Both the position numbers and the translations under genes were made by a program. A DNA stretch of 64,000 nt, taken from the NCBI RefSeq assembly GCF_902196135.1, contig NZ_CABIKE010000001.1, positions 186,001-250,000 of the forward strand, in the 5' to 3' direction. Source of the stretch: Helicobacter suis. Its GTDB lineage: Bacteria; Campylobacterota; Campylobacteria; Campylobacterales; Helicobacteraceae. The notes beneath the pieces are model-generated. The model was not told the origin of the DNA. It did not search any database and saw only the letters and a list, made by a program, of their open reading frames with translations. Positions within the stretch are counted from its first letter, which is position 1. The number at the start of each line of letters is the position of its first letter. Below are positions 45,955 to 53,914 of this stretch, piece after piece.

Positions 45955-47322
45955 ATGCAAATGCAAGTTAGAGAGAATATTACGAAGTGGCTTGTTTTTG
46001 TGCTCCTTGTCCTTGTAATTGATCGTGCTTTGGCCTTTGACATGAGCATTAGCGGGAAACTGAGTAGCTATACCAAGTATGGCTTTAATAACCAAAAATA
46101 CGATCCGTCTAAATTTATTTATCCTACAGGGAGTTATACCTCCCTTTTGGCTGAAATGAATATCAGCATGGATATTTATAAGGGCTTGCATGCTGAAGTA
46201 GGCGGCATGCTTTCAGCTTTGCCTTATGACTCAACCGCTTATCAAGGCAATAATATTCCTCCGGGTCAGCCCGGGGGCCCCGGAGATTTCTACCAACATG
46301 ATGGCGGGATATTTTGGGAATATATTGGTTGGTATGCCGGGCATAGTGGTTTACATGTGCAAAAACCGCGTTATGCAATGGTGAATAACGCCTACATTAG
46401 TTATGATTATAAAGGCATTTTTGGCATTAAAGGCGGGCGTTATGAACTCTCAGATTATGACTGGTTTACCTCTTTTAGCCAAGGGGTAGAGGGGTATGCT
46501 AAGTATAAGGATATGAAACTACGCGTACTCTATTCAGATGCGCGTGCTTCTGCTTCAAGCGACTGGTTTTGGCCTTTTGGGCGTTATTATACTAGTGGCA
46601 AACCCTTAATGATTGCCGATTTTAAATACCAACACAAGGGCTGGAAAATCAACCCCTATTTTTACTCCATTTTTGGGCGCATGAATGCTCCCGGGATTAA
46701 TATCACTTATGATACTAACCCTAATTTTAGAAATAAAGGGTTTAGATGGGTGGGTACTTTTGTGGGGTTTTTCCCTTTCTTTCCTCCCTCAGGGCGTGGC
46801 TATGATATGATCTTGTTCCAACAAGAAACAATGGGTAAGGCGGGTCAAACTCTTTTTTTCCGTTCTCGCTTCTACTATAACAAATGGATTTTTGGGGGGA
46901 GTATTTATAAAAATATTGGCAATGCCAACGGGGATATTGGGATTTATGGGGACCCTCTTGGTTATAACATCTGGACAAATAGTATTTATGATGCCGAAAT
47001 TAACAACATCGTTGGTAAAGATGCCCTTAATGGATTTTTATATTTTGGATCGCGCTTCCATGGCATTACTTGGAAAGTTTTAGGCCGTTTAACCACCTCA
47101 CCGCGGGCAAATGAACAAAGTGTTGCGCTCTTTTTGGGGTATTTTTTAAGCCGTTATAATCTGAAGTTTGATCTTAAATTAGAGTACTACAACAATATTA
47201 CCAAAAAGGGCTACTGCATTGGTTATTGTAACTCTTGGGGAACTGTCCCTTTGCCCCGCAATGTTGACTCTGATCGTAGCCACCTTATGTTTACCATTAC
47301 CTATGGTTTCCAAATTCTTTAA
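45955..47322 (+). CDS. Hof-family outer-membrane protein 5 of 5
   Basis: The 455-residue protein has a signal peptide (about residues 11-28, ending DRALAF). The N-terminal family motif is the most divergent of the five (YTKYGFNNQKYDPSKFIYPTGS). SPRANEQSVALFLGYFLS and the end SDRSHLMFTITYGF match the others, except that three residues (QIL) follow the usual terminal Phe, which may weaken assembly-signal recognition. A CIGYC pair (about residues 420-424) could form a small disulfide loop. A Pro/Gly-rich stretch lies at about residues 101-112. It has its own promoter. Confidence 0.85.
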   Translation: MQMQVRENITKWLVFVLLVLVIDRALAFDMSISGKLSSYTKYGFNNQKYDPSKFIYPTGSYTSLLAEMNISMDIYKGLHAEVGGMLSALPYDSTAYQGNNIPPGQPGGPGDFYQHDGGIFWEYIGWYAGHSGLHVQKPRYAMVNNAYISYDYKGIFGIKGGRYELSDYDWFTSFSQGVEGYAKYKDMKLRVLYSDARASASSDWFWPFGRYYTSGKPLMIADFKYQHKGWKINPYFYSIFGRMNAPGINITYDTNPNFRNKGFRWVGTFVGFFPFFPPSGRGYDMILFQQETMGKAGQTLFFRSRFYYNKWIFGGSIYKNIGNANGDIGIYGDPLGYNIWTNSIYDAEINNIVGKDALNGFLYFGSRFHGITWKVLGRLTTSPRANEQSVALFLGYFLSRYNLKFDLKLEYYNNITKKGYCIGYCNSWGTVPLPRNVDSDRSHLMFTITYGFQIL

Positions 47323-47366
47323 GAATAGAAATTTCGAGTAAGGCGTGGGGGTTTGGAGTGCTTATT

Positions 47367-47520
47367 TAGTGATTTGTAGTACAAAACCTTTTGCTTAAAG
47401 CTAGGGCTTATAGCGCGGGTGGCAAGTTTTACCCTTGGAGTAGAGTCTGTGAGAACGGCTAGCTAGCTAGCCTATGATGATTCTCTTAATCTGCTAGCTT
47501 AACGCGCGGGGGGTGTGTCA
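47367..47520. repeat. Dispersed relic repeat, copy near 47.4 kb
   Basis: On the plus strand GTACAAAACCTTTTGC and GCGCGGGTGGCAAG (47367-47425) match the partner motif seen at 26.4 kb. The end of the stretch (about 47497-47520) is the reverse complement of GACACACCCCCCGCGCGTTAAGC. The two motifs therefore face each other here, but point the same way at 26 and 39 kb. The right end runs into the moeA stop codon. Confidence 0.6.
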
Positions 47521-48699
47521 AAAGAGCAATAGCACCTCAGCGCTTTGTACGGGTTCTTCTACTTGGTGGATACAAGCAATGGCATTAGAGGCGCTAAGCG
47601 CATTAATAGCCCCCGCGCCGTAAGTGTTATTTTGATAGGGAGTGAAGACTCCCCCTTGTAATTGCCCTAAAATTAAATGTGTGCGTTTGCCTTTTAAAAT
47701 AAGCGGATTTGCTAAAGTGGCTTTAAAAGTAGTTGGTTTAGCCAGACTAAGCGCTAATCTTTCCAAAACAGGCAACACCAAAGTTAAAAATGTCAGCGTA
47801 CAACTCAAAGGATTACCCGGCATGCCAAAGATAATTTTTTGCGAGAGACTAGCTAACATGATAGGTTTACCCGGTTTAAGCTTAACCCCATGGTAGTGGA
47901 TTTGTGCGCCCATTGATAAAAGCGTCTCTTTAAAATAATCCTTATCGCCCGCACTCACACCCGCACTACTAATAATCACATCATGATCTAAAGCTCTGAT
48001 TAGGGCTTTTTTTTGTGCCTCAAGATCATCTTGCAAATAGCCTAAATGCATTGGCTCAAAACCATGTTTTTCTAAAAGATTGCATAAAATAACCCCGTTA
48101 GTATCATAGACTTGGTGTTTTTGCGCATGCCCTCCTAGAGCTATGATTTCATCGCCGCTACTAAAAACCCCCACTCTTAAACGCCTAAAGACGCGTACAG
48201 ATACAACTCCTTGCGAGGCTAATAAAGCAATATGCCCGGTTGATAAACGCGTGCCTTTTATTAAAATCAAATCCCCACTTTTGATATTTTCACCCTCAAA
48301 CCGGATATTATCCCCTTTTTTAAAGCCTTGTGGGGCGTGGGCATGCGTGTCTGTAAAACTTTGCATTTTTTCAAAAGGTACAACTAGTTCCACGCCTTTA
48401 GGGATAGAAGCTCCTGTCATGATCTTAACGCAGGTGTGGGGGGGTAATTCTAAGGGCGTTACATCCATGCCCGCATAAATGCTATAAGCAATGGGTAAAG
48501 ATTTTCCTAAATCCTCTAAGTACAACCCAAAACCATCCATAGCCGCATTGCTTACTTTAGGTAGAGGGTCTTGTGCATAAATATCTTCTGCTAAAATGCG
48601 CCCTCGTGCCTTATTTAAAGCAATGGGTTTACTTTCTAAAGGTATTAAAGGGAGTGTTAATCCCAAATCTAGGGCTTCTTGAAAACTAATTAAATCCAT
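47518..48699 (-). CDS. moeA: Molybdopterin molybdenumtransferase MoeA
   Basis: MoeA inserts molybdenum into molybdopterin. The 393-residue protein shows NAAMDGFGL near residue 51, KIMTGASIPKGVELVVPFE (about 90-108), the central RVGVFSSGDEI, VYDTNGVIL and ISSAGVSAGDKDYFKE motifs, and the active-site IIFGMPGNPLSCTLTF (about 290-305). The C-terminal domain IV is present. The length is normal or slightly short, and the stop TGA lies inside a motif shared with the dispersed repeat. It follows fliR on the same strand with a 10-bp gap, as in H. pylori. Confidence 0.95.
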   Translation of the reverse strand: MDLISFQEALDLGLTLPLIPLESKPIALNKARGRILAEDIYAQDPLPKVSNAAMDGFGLYLEDLGKSLPIAYSIYAGMDVTPLELPPHTCVKIMTGASIPKGVELVVPFEKMQSFTDTHAHAPQGFKKGDNIRFEGENIKSGDLILIKGTRLSTGHIALLASQGVVSVRVFRRLRVGVFSSGDEIIALGGHAQKHQVYDTNGVILCNLLEKHGFEPMHLGYLQDDLEAQKKALIRALDHDVIISSAGVSAGDKDYFKETLLSMGAQIHYHGVKLKPGKPIMLASLSQKIIFGMPGNPLSCTLTFLTLVLPVLERLALSLAKPTTFKATLANPLILKGKRTHLILGQLQGGVFTPYQNNTYGAGAINALSASNAIACIHQVEEPVQSAEVLLLF

Positions 48700-48709
48700 A
48701 GATATTCCT

Positions 48710-49477
48710 TTAAAAGAGAGTTGTCAGTACATGGAATGCCTGTAATAATTGCTCTTTAAAGCGGTGCATAATAGAAGCCATGATTAAAATAAGCCCTAAT
48801 AGAGCAATGGCAATTTTAAGCGGAAAACCAATAGCTAAGAGATTAAATTGCGGGTGGGTTTTCATGATCATGCCAAAGACAATATCGCCAAACATAATAA
48901 TGGCTAGGATAGGAAAGGCCATGCTAAAACCTACCATGAACAAATGCCCTAAGGCTTGCATGCTGGCCTGTGCTATGTGATTTGTAAAGACAAACCCCCC
49001 TAAAGGAATTTTTTCTAAACTGTGCTGTACCCATAAAATGATTAAATGGTGCATGGAGGTTTGTAGCATGATTAGAATAGCTAAAAGCAAAACAACCTGC
49101 CCTACAATGGCCTTTTGTGCCCCTGAGATTGGATCATAAGCACTAGCCATAGTTAAACCCATAGAAAAACTAATGGTATCTGTAGCAAAAGCAATGGCGT
49201 GGAAAACCACTTGTAAAAAAAATGAGGCACATAGCCCTAAGAAAAACTCCGCACAGCAAGCGATTAAAAAAGTTTCTGCTGTGGTGTATAGTGGGGGGTG
49301 GGGTAGAGTGGGATAAAACACAAGGGTTAGAAAAAAACTAAGAGCCCCTCTTATAGAAACAGGGATAAGATTATTATCAAAGAAAGGAAAGAGCGCGATC
49401 ACCCCACTTAAACGCAAAAACAAGAGTAAAAACCCCTCTACATTTTGATCGCTCATGTAGGCTAACCAATCTAACAT
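48710..49477 (-). CDS. fliR: Flagellar export apparatus protein FliR
   Basis: FliR is an inner-membrane core protein of the flagellar type III export gate. The protein has about six helices and the family segments FLLLFLRLSGVIALFPFFD, FFLTLVFYPTLP, DTISFSMGLTMASAYDPISG (about 110-130) and a late MVGFSMAFPILAIIMFGDIVFGMI. I set the start at the ATG at 49477, which gives 255 residues, close to family length. The frame stays open to 49537 and would add an unlikely 20 residues. A TATAAT lies only six bases upstream of the chosen ATG, which is odd and discussed separately. Confidence 0.9.
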   Translation of the reverse strand: MLDWLAYMSDQNVEGFLLLFLRLSGVIALFPFFDNNLIPVSIRGALSFFLTLVFYPTLPHPPLYTTAETFLIACCAEFFLGLCASFFLQVVFHAIAFATDTISFSMGLTMASAYDPISGAQKAIVGQVVLLLAILIMLQTSMHHLIILWVQHSLEKIPLGGFVFTNHIAQASMQALGHLFMVGFSMAFPILAIIMFGDIVFGMIMKTHPQFNLLAIGFPLKIAIALLGLILIMASIMHRFKEQLLQAFHVLTTLF

Positions 49478-49544
49478 GTAAGCATTATAGCGCATGGATT
49501 TTAACGGGTATTCTCTCTTGGGCTTATTATTAATCATTTAGTGT

Positions 49545-49550
49545 TACAAT
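49545..49550 (+). promoter_or_regulatory. -10 box for the DsbC/G-like gene
   Basis: TACAAT at 49545-49550 would start transcription near 49557. The AAGGA at about 49576-49580 and the ATG at 49588 follow. An earlier ATG at 49549 falls within the box and cannot be the start. Confidence 0.5.
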
Positions 49551-49587
49551 GGGCAGAAGTTTTTATATTTTATACAAGGAAGTTGTC

Positions 49588-50367
49588 ATGCGCGGGTTTT
49601 GTTGTGTGTTGGCGTTGTGTGCTGGATTTGCTGGAGCAAGTGAGGTGGGTAGTAATGTGATTCGCTTAATTGATAAGCAAATCCATAAGAAAGTCAATGT
49701 GCTAGAGGTTAAACCTTTAAAAGCCAATAAAGATTTTCAAATAGTGGTTGTAGAAGATCCAGACACGCAATATCATATCCCCTTGCTAGTTAATAAAAGT
49801 AGCGATCTTGTGATAGGCATTACTAATATTTTCTTTAGCACGAGCAATAAGGATACAGAACTAGTCCAATCAATCTACCACCAAACCCAAAGCTATAATT
49901 TTAAACAGCAAAATAGCGAATCGCTGAATGCCATGTTTGATGCAGTCCCTAAGGATTATGTGATCAATCTGTCTTCTAGTAATAAAGGGGTGCATAAAGA
50001 CCTTTATATTATTTCAGACCCCATGTGTCCTCATTGCCGCAACGAGTTAGGCCACATCCAAGAACGCCTTAAAGAAGCCAATGTACACATGGTTTTAGTC
50101 GGATTTTTAGGAAGTGAGTCTAATCTTAAAGCAGCGGTTATTCTTAAAGAGATCAAACGGGCTAGAAACACACAAGGCAAAATTGATATTTTAAATAAGG
50201 TTTATGCCTCTGCTTTCCACAGCCCTACAGATGCGCCTGATAAAGAAGTTCAAGAGGTACAACAGGTTACCAAAAGCATTTTAGCTACAAAACTTGTCAA
50301 AGGCGTGCCCTTTCTTTATGAATACCGGGGCACTCCAAAAGTACAAGGGGCTAAAGCTACAGATTAG
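49588..50367 (+). CDS. Periplasmic thiol:disulfide oxidoreductase (HP0231/DsbK-like)
   Basis: The 259-residue protein has a signal peptide (residues 1-18, ALCAGFAGAS). Its N-terminal dimerisation domain includes IRLIDKQIHKKVNVLEVKPL and VVEDPDTQYHIPLLV, and the C-terminal thioredoxin fold carries the active site DPMCPHC (about 158). The cis-Pro loop reads KGVPFLYEY. This order closely follows H. pylori HP0231, a dimeric DsbG-like protein that oxidises secreted proteins. I use the ATG at 49588 on ribosome-site and promoter grounds. Outer-membrane proteins with paired cysteines encoded a few kilobases upstream are plausible clients. Confidence 0.9.
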   Translation: MRGFCCVLALCAGFAGASEVGSNVIRLIDKQIHKKVNVLEVKPLKANKDFQIVVVEDPDTQYHIPLLVNKSSDLVIGITNIFFSTSNKDTELVQSIYHQTQSYNFKQQNSESLNAMFDAVPKDYVINLSSSNKGVHKDLYIISDPMCPHCRNELGHIQERLKEANVHMVLVGFLGSESNLKAAVILKEIKRARNTQGKIDILNKVYASAFHSPTDAPDKEVQEVQQVTKSILATKLVKGVPFLYEYRGTPKVQGAKATD

Positions 50368-51694
50368 CAACCTGCTGTTTTTTTAAGCTTTTTAAAATAG
50401 CACCGCTATAGGTGCTAGAAAAGATATAAAACAAAGTGAAAAGCCCTAAGAGCCCTTGATACCAGAGAAAAACAACCACATCTAAAAAGCCTACGCTATC
50501 TTTTGCAAAGCCTAAAAGAATTAACATTTGCGCGCCATAGGGGATTAAACCCTGAAAAACACAAGAAAAAATATCTAAAATCACTGCGCTTTCGCGTCGA
50601 TCTACCCCAAATTTTAAACTGATTTTACGGCTAATCTCCCCGACAATTACAATAGCCACCGTGTTATTAGCCACCGCTAAATCCACTAAACTAACCAGAC
50701 TTGCAATGCCTATTTTGGCGCTTTTTTGGCCAACAATGAGGGTTTCAATTTTAGCAATAATCCATGCAATGCCCCCCTCACGCGCCACCATAAAGGCAAT
50801 TCCACCGGTAAGCATGGAAAGCAGAAAAATTTCTTGCATGCTAGTAAAGCCGTTATAAACTTCTTTACCAAAACTTAAAAGAGTGAAATTACCATAATAA
50901 AGCCCGATGGCTCCGGATAAAAGAATCCCACTAAAAAGTACTAAAAATACATTTACCCCCAAAAGCGCTAGGGTTAAAACAAAGACATAGGGTAAAGTTT
51001 TGATTAAAGAGTAGTCATGGATTTGAATCGGGGCGACATTTTCAGGTTGTCCCCAAATTAAAAGCAAAATCACGGTTAAAATACTAGCCGGCAGAGCAAT
51101 ATAAAGATTGATTTTAAATTTATCCTGCATGGCCACATCTTGGGTACGGGTGCTAGCAATGGTGGTATCTGAAATAATAGATAAATTATCCCCAAACATC
51201 GCCCCTCCCATTAAAGCTGCTAATACTAAGGGCATGGACAAATGGCTTTGCTGCGCTAATCCTACGGCTATAGGTCCTAAAGAGACAATAGAACCTACAC
51301 TTGTGCCAATAGCCAAAGAGATAAAAGCAGCGATAACAAAAACCCCGGCTGCTAAATACTGTGCTGGGATATAACTAAGCCCAAAATTCACGCTAGCCTC
51401 AACTCCCCCCATTGCCTTACTCACCACAGCAAAAGCCCCAGCTAGTAAGTAAATGGTACACATAGTCATGATATTTTTATCCCCACACCCGGCTAAAAAA
51501 TCATCAAATTTTTTATTCAGATCGCTTTTAAAGAGTAAAAAAGCTGTGGCTACACCCGCCCCTGCAGCTACGGGTCCTGGGAGTTGGTAAAAGCCCATTT
51601 TCACACCGCTTAGCTCCAAATAAAGACCTGTGCCTAAATAAATGCTAATAAAGACTAAAAAAGGAATGAGAGCAAAAGCATTAGGAACTGGCAT
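50357..51694 (-). CDS. NhaC-family Na+/H+ antiporter
   Basis: The 445-residue inner-membrane protein has about eleven helices. The family segments include GTSVGSIVSLGPIAVGLAQ (about 130-148), GGAMFGDNLSIISDTTIASTRTQ (about 161-183) and, in the second half, DLAVANNTVAIVIVGEI and GLIPYGAQML. These match the NhaC/ArsB-like IT superfamily. It probably helps keep internal pH and Na+ in acid conditions. The gene overlaps the 3' end of the convergent oxidoreductase gene by 11 bp. A 169-bp gap separates its start from the divergent cupin gene. Confidence 0.85.
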   Translation of the reverse strand: MPVPNAFALIPFLVFISIYLGTGLYLELSGVKMGFYQLPGPVAAGAGVATAFLLFKSDLNKKFDDFLAGCGDKNIMTMCTIYLLAGAFAVVSKAMGGVEASVNFGLSYIPAQYLAAGVFVIAAFISLAIGTSVGSIVSLGPIAVGLAQQSHLSMPLVLAALMGGAMFGDNLSIISDTTIASTRTQDVAMQDKFKINLYIALPASILTVILLLIWGQPENVAPIQIHDYSLIKTLPYVFVLTLALLGVNVFLVLFSGILLSGAIGLYYGNFTLLSFGKEVYNGFTSMQEIFLLSMLTGGIAFMVAREGGIAWIIAKIETLIVGQKSAKIGIASLVSLVDLAVANNTVAIVIVGEISRKISLKFGVDRRESAVILDIFSCVFQGLIPYGAQMLILLGFAKDSVGFLDVVVFLWYQGLLGLFTLFYIFSSTYSGAILKSLKKQQVANL

Positions 51695-51863
51695 AAAAAT
51701 CCTTTAAGAGCAGACTAGGCTTTTAATTGTAGCTAAGAGGGCTTAAAAACCACTTGCTATTATGCCAACTACAGCTATTTATAAACCTCTAAAGTATTTA
51801 TAGCCTTTTAAGAGGCATTGTAGTAGAGTGAGCGCCCTAATAATTTTAATCTAAGGGTTTTTA

Positions 51864-53144
51864 ATGATTCATTCTTTACGGCTAACTTTATGGCTAGCTA
51901 TTTGTGTGGCTTTGTTGCCCGGAGCACCTAAGCATTTGAAAGGAAAACACATGGAAGGACAAGAAATTACGCGTAAGGGACAATTAGGAGGGTTTGAAGG
52001 GGATAGTTCTAAGTTTAGCGGTGTTGTGCATGTGCAAATTTTATTTAAGTCTGAGAAGTGGCGTCATTTTGGAGGGGGTTTAGTATCCTTTGAGCCTAAG
52101 GCTAGGAGCGCATGGCATACCCACCCTGCTGGCCAAACACTCATTGTAACTAAAGGGGTGATTTATACGGGTACGCAGGATGGAAAAGTGAGTGTTGCCC
52201 ATGAAGGAGATGTGATCTCTTGTCCACCGGGTGTTAAGCACTGGCATGGAGCAGGGCTAGATTCTGGTGGATCTCACATTGCCTTAACTGGAGTTAAAGA
52301 TGGGGTCAATGTGATCTGGGGGGAGAAAGTTAGCGATGCGGAGTATATGCGCGCAATGGCCTCTATACATAACAAAGCTTCACACGCACCACATTTAACT
52401 AAAACCGCACAACATAATTTTGATACTCTTTTTAAAGATGCATCTTTGCCTCTAAGCCAAAGTGATCCGGATTTTGTAAACACTTATTTAAATTTTTCTT
52501 TAGGTGAGGCCCTTACTCAATCCGGTTTGAGTACTCAAGAATATATGCAATTAGTCCTAGCCTCTTTGGTGGCTACCCCGGCACTTGGTGAGTATAAAAA
52601 CATGCTTGGGATAGCCCTTAAAAACCATGTCAATCCTGTTGCAATCAAAGAGATCTTATATCAGGCAGTGCCCTATGTGGGATTTGGACGGGTGTATGAT
52701 TTTTTAGAGGCCACTAATGTAATCTTAAGCGCGCATGGCTTTAAACTCCCCTTAGAGGCACAAAAAAGTGTGGCTAGAAATCAAAGGCAAGAAAAAGGTC
52801 TAGCCATCCAAAGAAAATTCTTTGGGGAAGCAATTGATAAGCACAATGCTGCAGCGCCTAAAGATGAACAGCATATCCGCCGGTTTTTATCAGAAAATTG
52901 TTTTGGGGACTACTACACTAGGGAGGGTTTAGCCCTGCCTTTTAGAGAGCTTTTAACCTTTGTGTATCTGGCTTCTTTAGGAGGAGCAGAGGCGCAACTT
53001 AAAGGACATGTTAGCGGGAATATCACGGCGGGTAATGATAGGAGGAAACTAATAGGTGTTATAACAGCACTCATTCCCTATATTGGCTATCCAAAAAGTC
53101 TTAATGCTTTGAGTGCAATTGATAGCATGGCTCCAGCAAAATAG
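51864..53144 (+). CDS. Secreted cupin-carboxymuconolactone decarboxylase fusion
   Basis: The 426-residue protein starts with a probable signal peptide (residues 1-20). A cupin domain follows (about 45-150) with metal ligands in AWHTHPAGQTLIVTKGVIYTG and PPGVKHWHGAG. Two carboxymuconolactone decarboxylase/AhpD-like helical domains come next. The second (about 325-420) has the order LPFRELLTFVYLASLGGAEAQLKGHVSGNITAG, with Ala at the place where AhpD has its Cys pair; the first (about 205-300) is similar (VLASLVATPALGEYKNMLGIALKNHV). Such fusions exist in proteobacteria, but their reactions are mostly unproven. The signal peptide is unusual for them. A quinone reductase-like gene converges on it. 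Confidence 0.8.
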   Translation: MIHSLRLTLWLAICVALLPGAPKHLKGKHMEGQEITRKGQLGGFEGDSSKFSGVVHVQILFKSEKWRHFGGGLVSFEPKARSAWHTHPAGQTLIVTKGVIYTGTQDGKVSVAHEGDVISCPPGVKHWHGAGLDSGGSHIALTGVKDGVNVIWGEKVSDAEYMRAMASIHNKASHAPHLTKTAQHNFDTLFKDASLPLSQSDPDFVNTYLNFSLGEALTQSGLSTQEYMQLVLASLVATPALGEYKNMLGIALKNHVNPVAIKEILYQAVPYVGFGRVYDFLEATNVILSAHGFKLPLEAQKSVARNQRQEKGLAIQRKFFGEAIDKHNAAAPKDEQHIRRFLSENCFGDYYTREGLALPFRELLTFVYLASLGGAEAQLKGHVSGNITAGNDRRKLIGVITALIPYIGYPKSLNALSAIDSMAPAK

Positions 53145-53174
53145 TTAGGCGCTGTTAAGAGTGTTGGCGCGGTT

Positions 53175-53744
53175 TTACCCCGCAGTTTTACCCGTTTCTA
53201 AAATTTCTTTTACTTTTTTTACATGTAAATCAGCTAAGGTTTCTACTTTGGTTGTTTCTTTATCAGCGTGGGCAGGACGGCCAATTTCACCGTAGGTGTA
53301 GACATTAGGCAATTTTTCCATCCGCGCATCGCGCGCCATAATATCAAAGCAATATAAACATTGATCTAGTGTGCACTTCGCATAACCGCTCTCTTGATAA
53401 ATATCTTGGTGTCTTGCAGCTGTAACTGATAACATCAGTTTTTTTCCTTTGAGTTTGCCACCTTTAGAACCAGTTGCAAAATTATAAAATAAAAGATCGT
53501 CAATATAGCGTTTGAGTAAGGAGGGTGCGCTATGCCAAGATAATGGAAATTGTAGAACAATCACATCATATCGCACCAAACGGGCATATTCATATGCTAT
53601 ATCAATTTGATAGTCAGGGTAGGTAGTATCTAGATAAAGAAAATCAGCATTAGGTAGTGTTTTTTTCATTTTTTCTAAAATAACTTTGGTTACCTTGGAT
53701 ATTTTTAAATTAGGATGCCCTGAGATAACGAGTATTTTTTGCAC
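53175..53744 (-). CDS. NAD(P)H:quinone reductase-like flavodoxin-fold protein
   Basis: The 189-residue cytosolic protein belongs to the Flavodoxin_2 (MdaB/KefF/YhdA-like) group. It has ILVISGHPNLKISKVTK at the FMN-binding start, VIVLQFPLSWHSAPSLLKRYIDDLL (about 60-84), GGKLKGKKLMLSVTA and a C-terminal helix. The segment YAKCTLDQCLYCFDIMA (about 122-138) has three Cys within ten residues, which is unusual for the family. It probably reduces quinones or nitro compounds by two electrons. A close relative could also confer nitroimidazole activation. It is alone in its transcript, convergent with the cupin-CMD gene. Confidence 0.8.
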   Translation of the reverse strand: MQKILVISGHPNLKISKVTKVILEKMKKTLPNADFLYLDTTYPDYQIDIAYEYARLVRYDVIVLQFPLSWHSAPSLLKRYIDDLLFYNFATGSKGGKLKGKKLMLSVTAARHQDIYQESGYAKCTLDQCLYCFDIMARDARMEKLPNVYTYGEIGRPAHADKETTKVETLADLHVKKVKEILETGKTAG

Positions 53745-53914
53745 TTGGTTTTCCTCTTTTGGGTTATGATTAGCGCAAATTATGCGTTTTTATAAACGCA
53801 AAGTCTACCGATCAATTTTATATTTTTAGCCAATAAATAACCGCAACCTCTATTTAAACACACTTAATTAAAATTTGATAGTATGCATACATCACACTAT
53901 AAGGATTTTTATCT

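Noticed and set aside
46265-46284. GC-rich palindrome CCCGGGGGCCCCGG in Hof copy 5
   Set aside because: It encodes the Pro/Gly-rich stretch of the protein, and coding constraint explains it.
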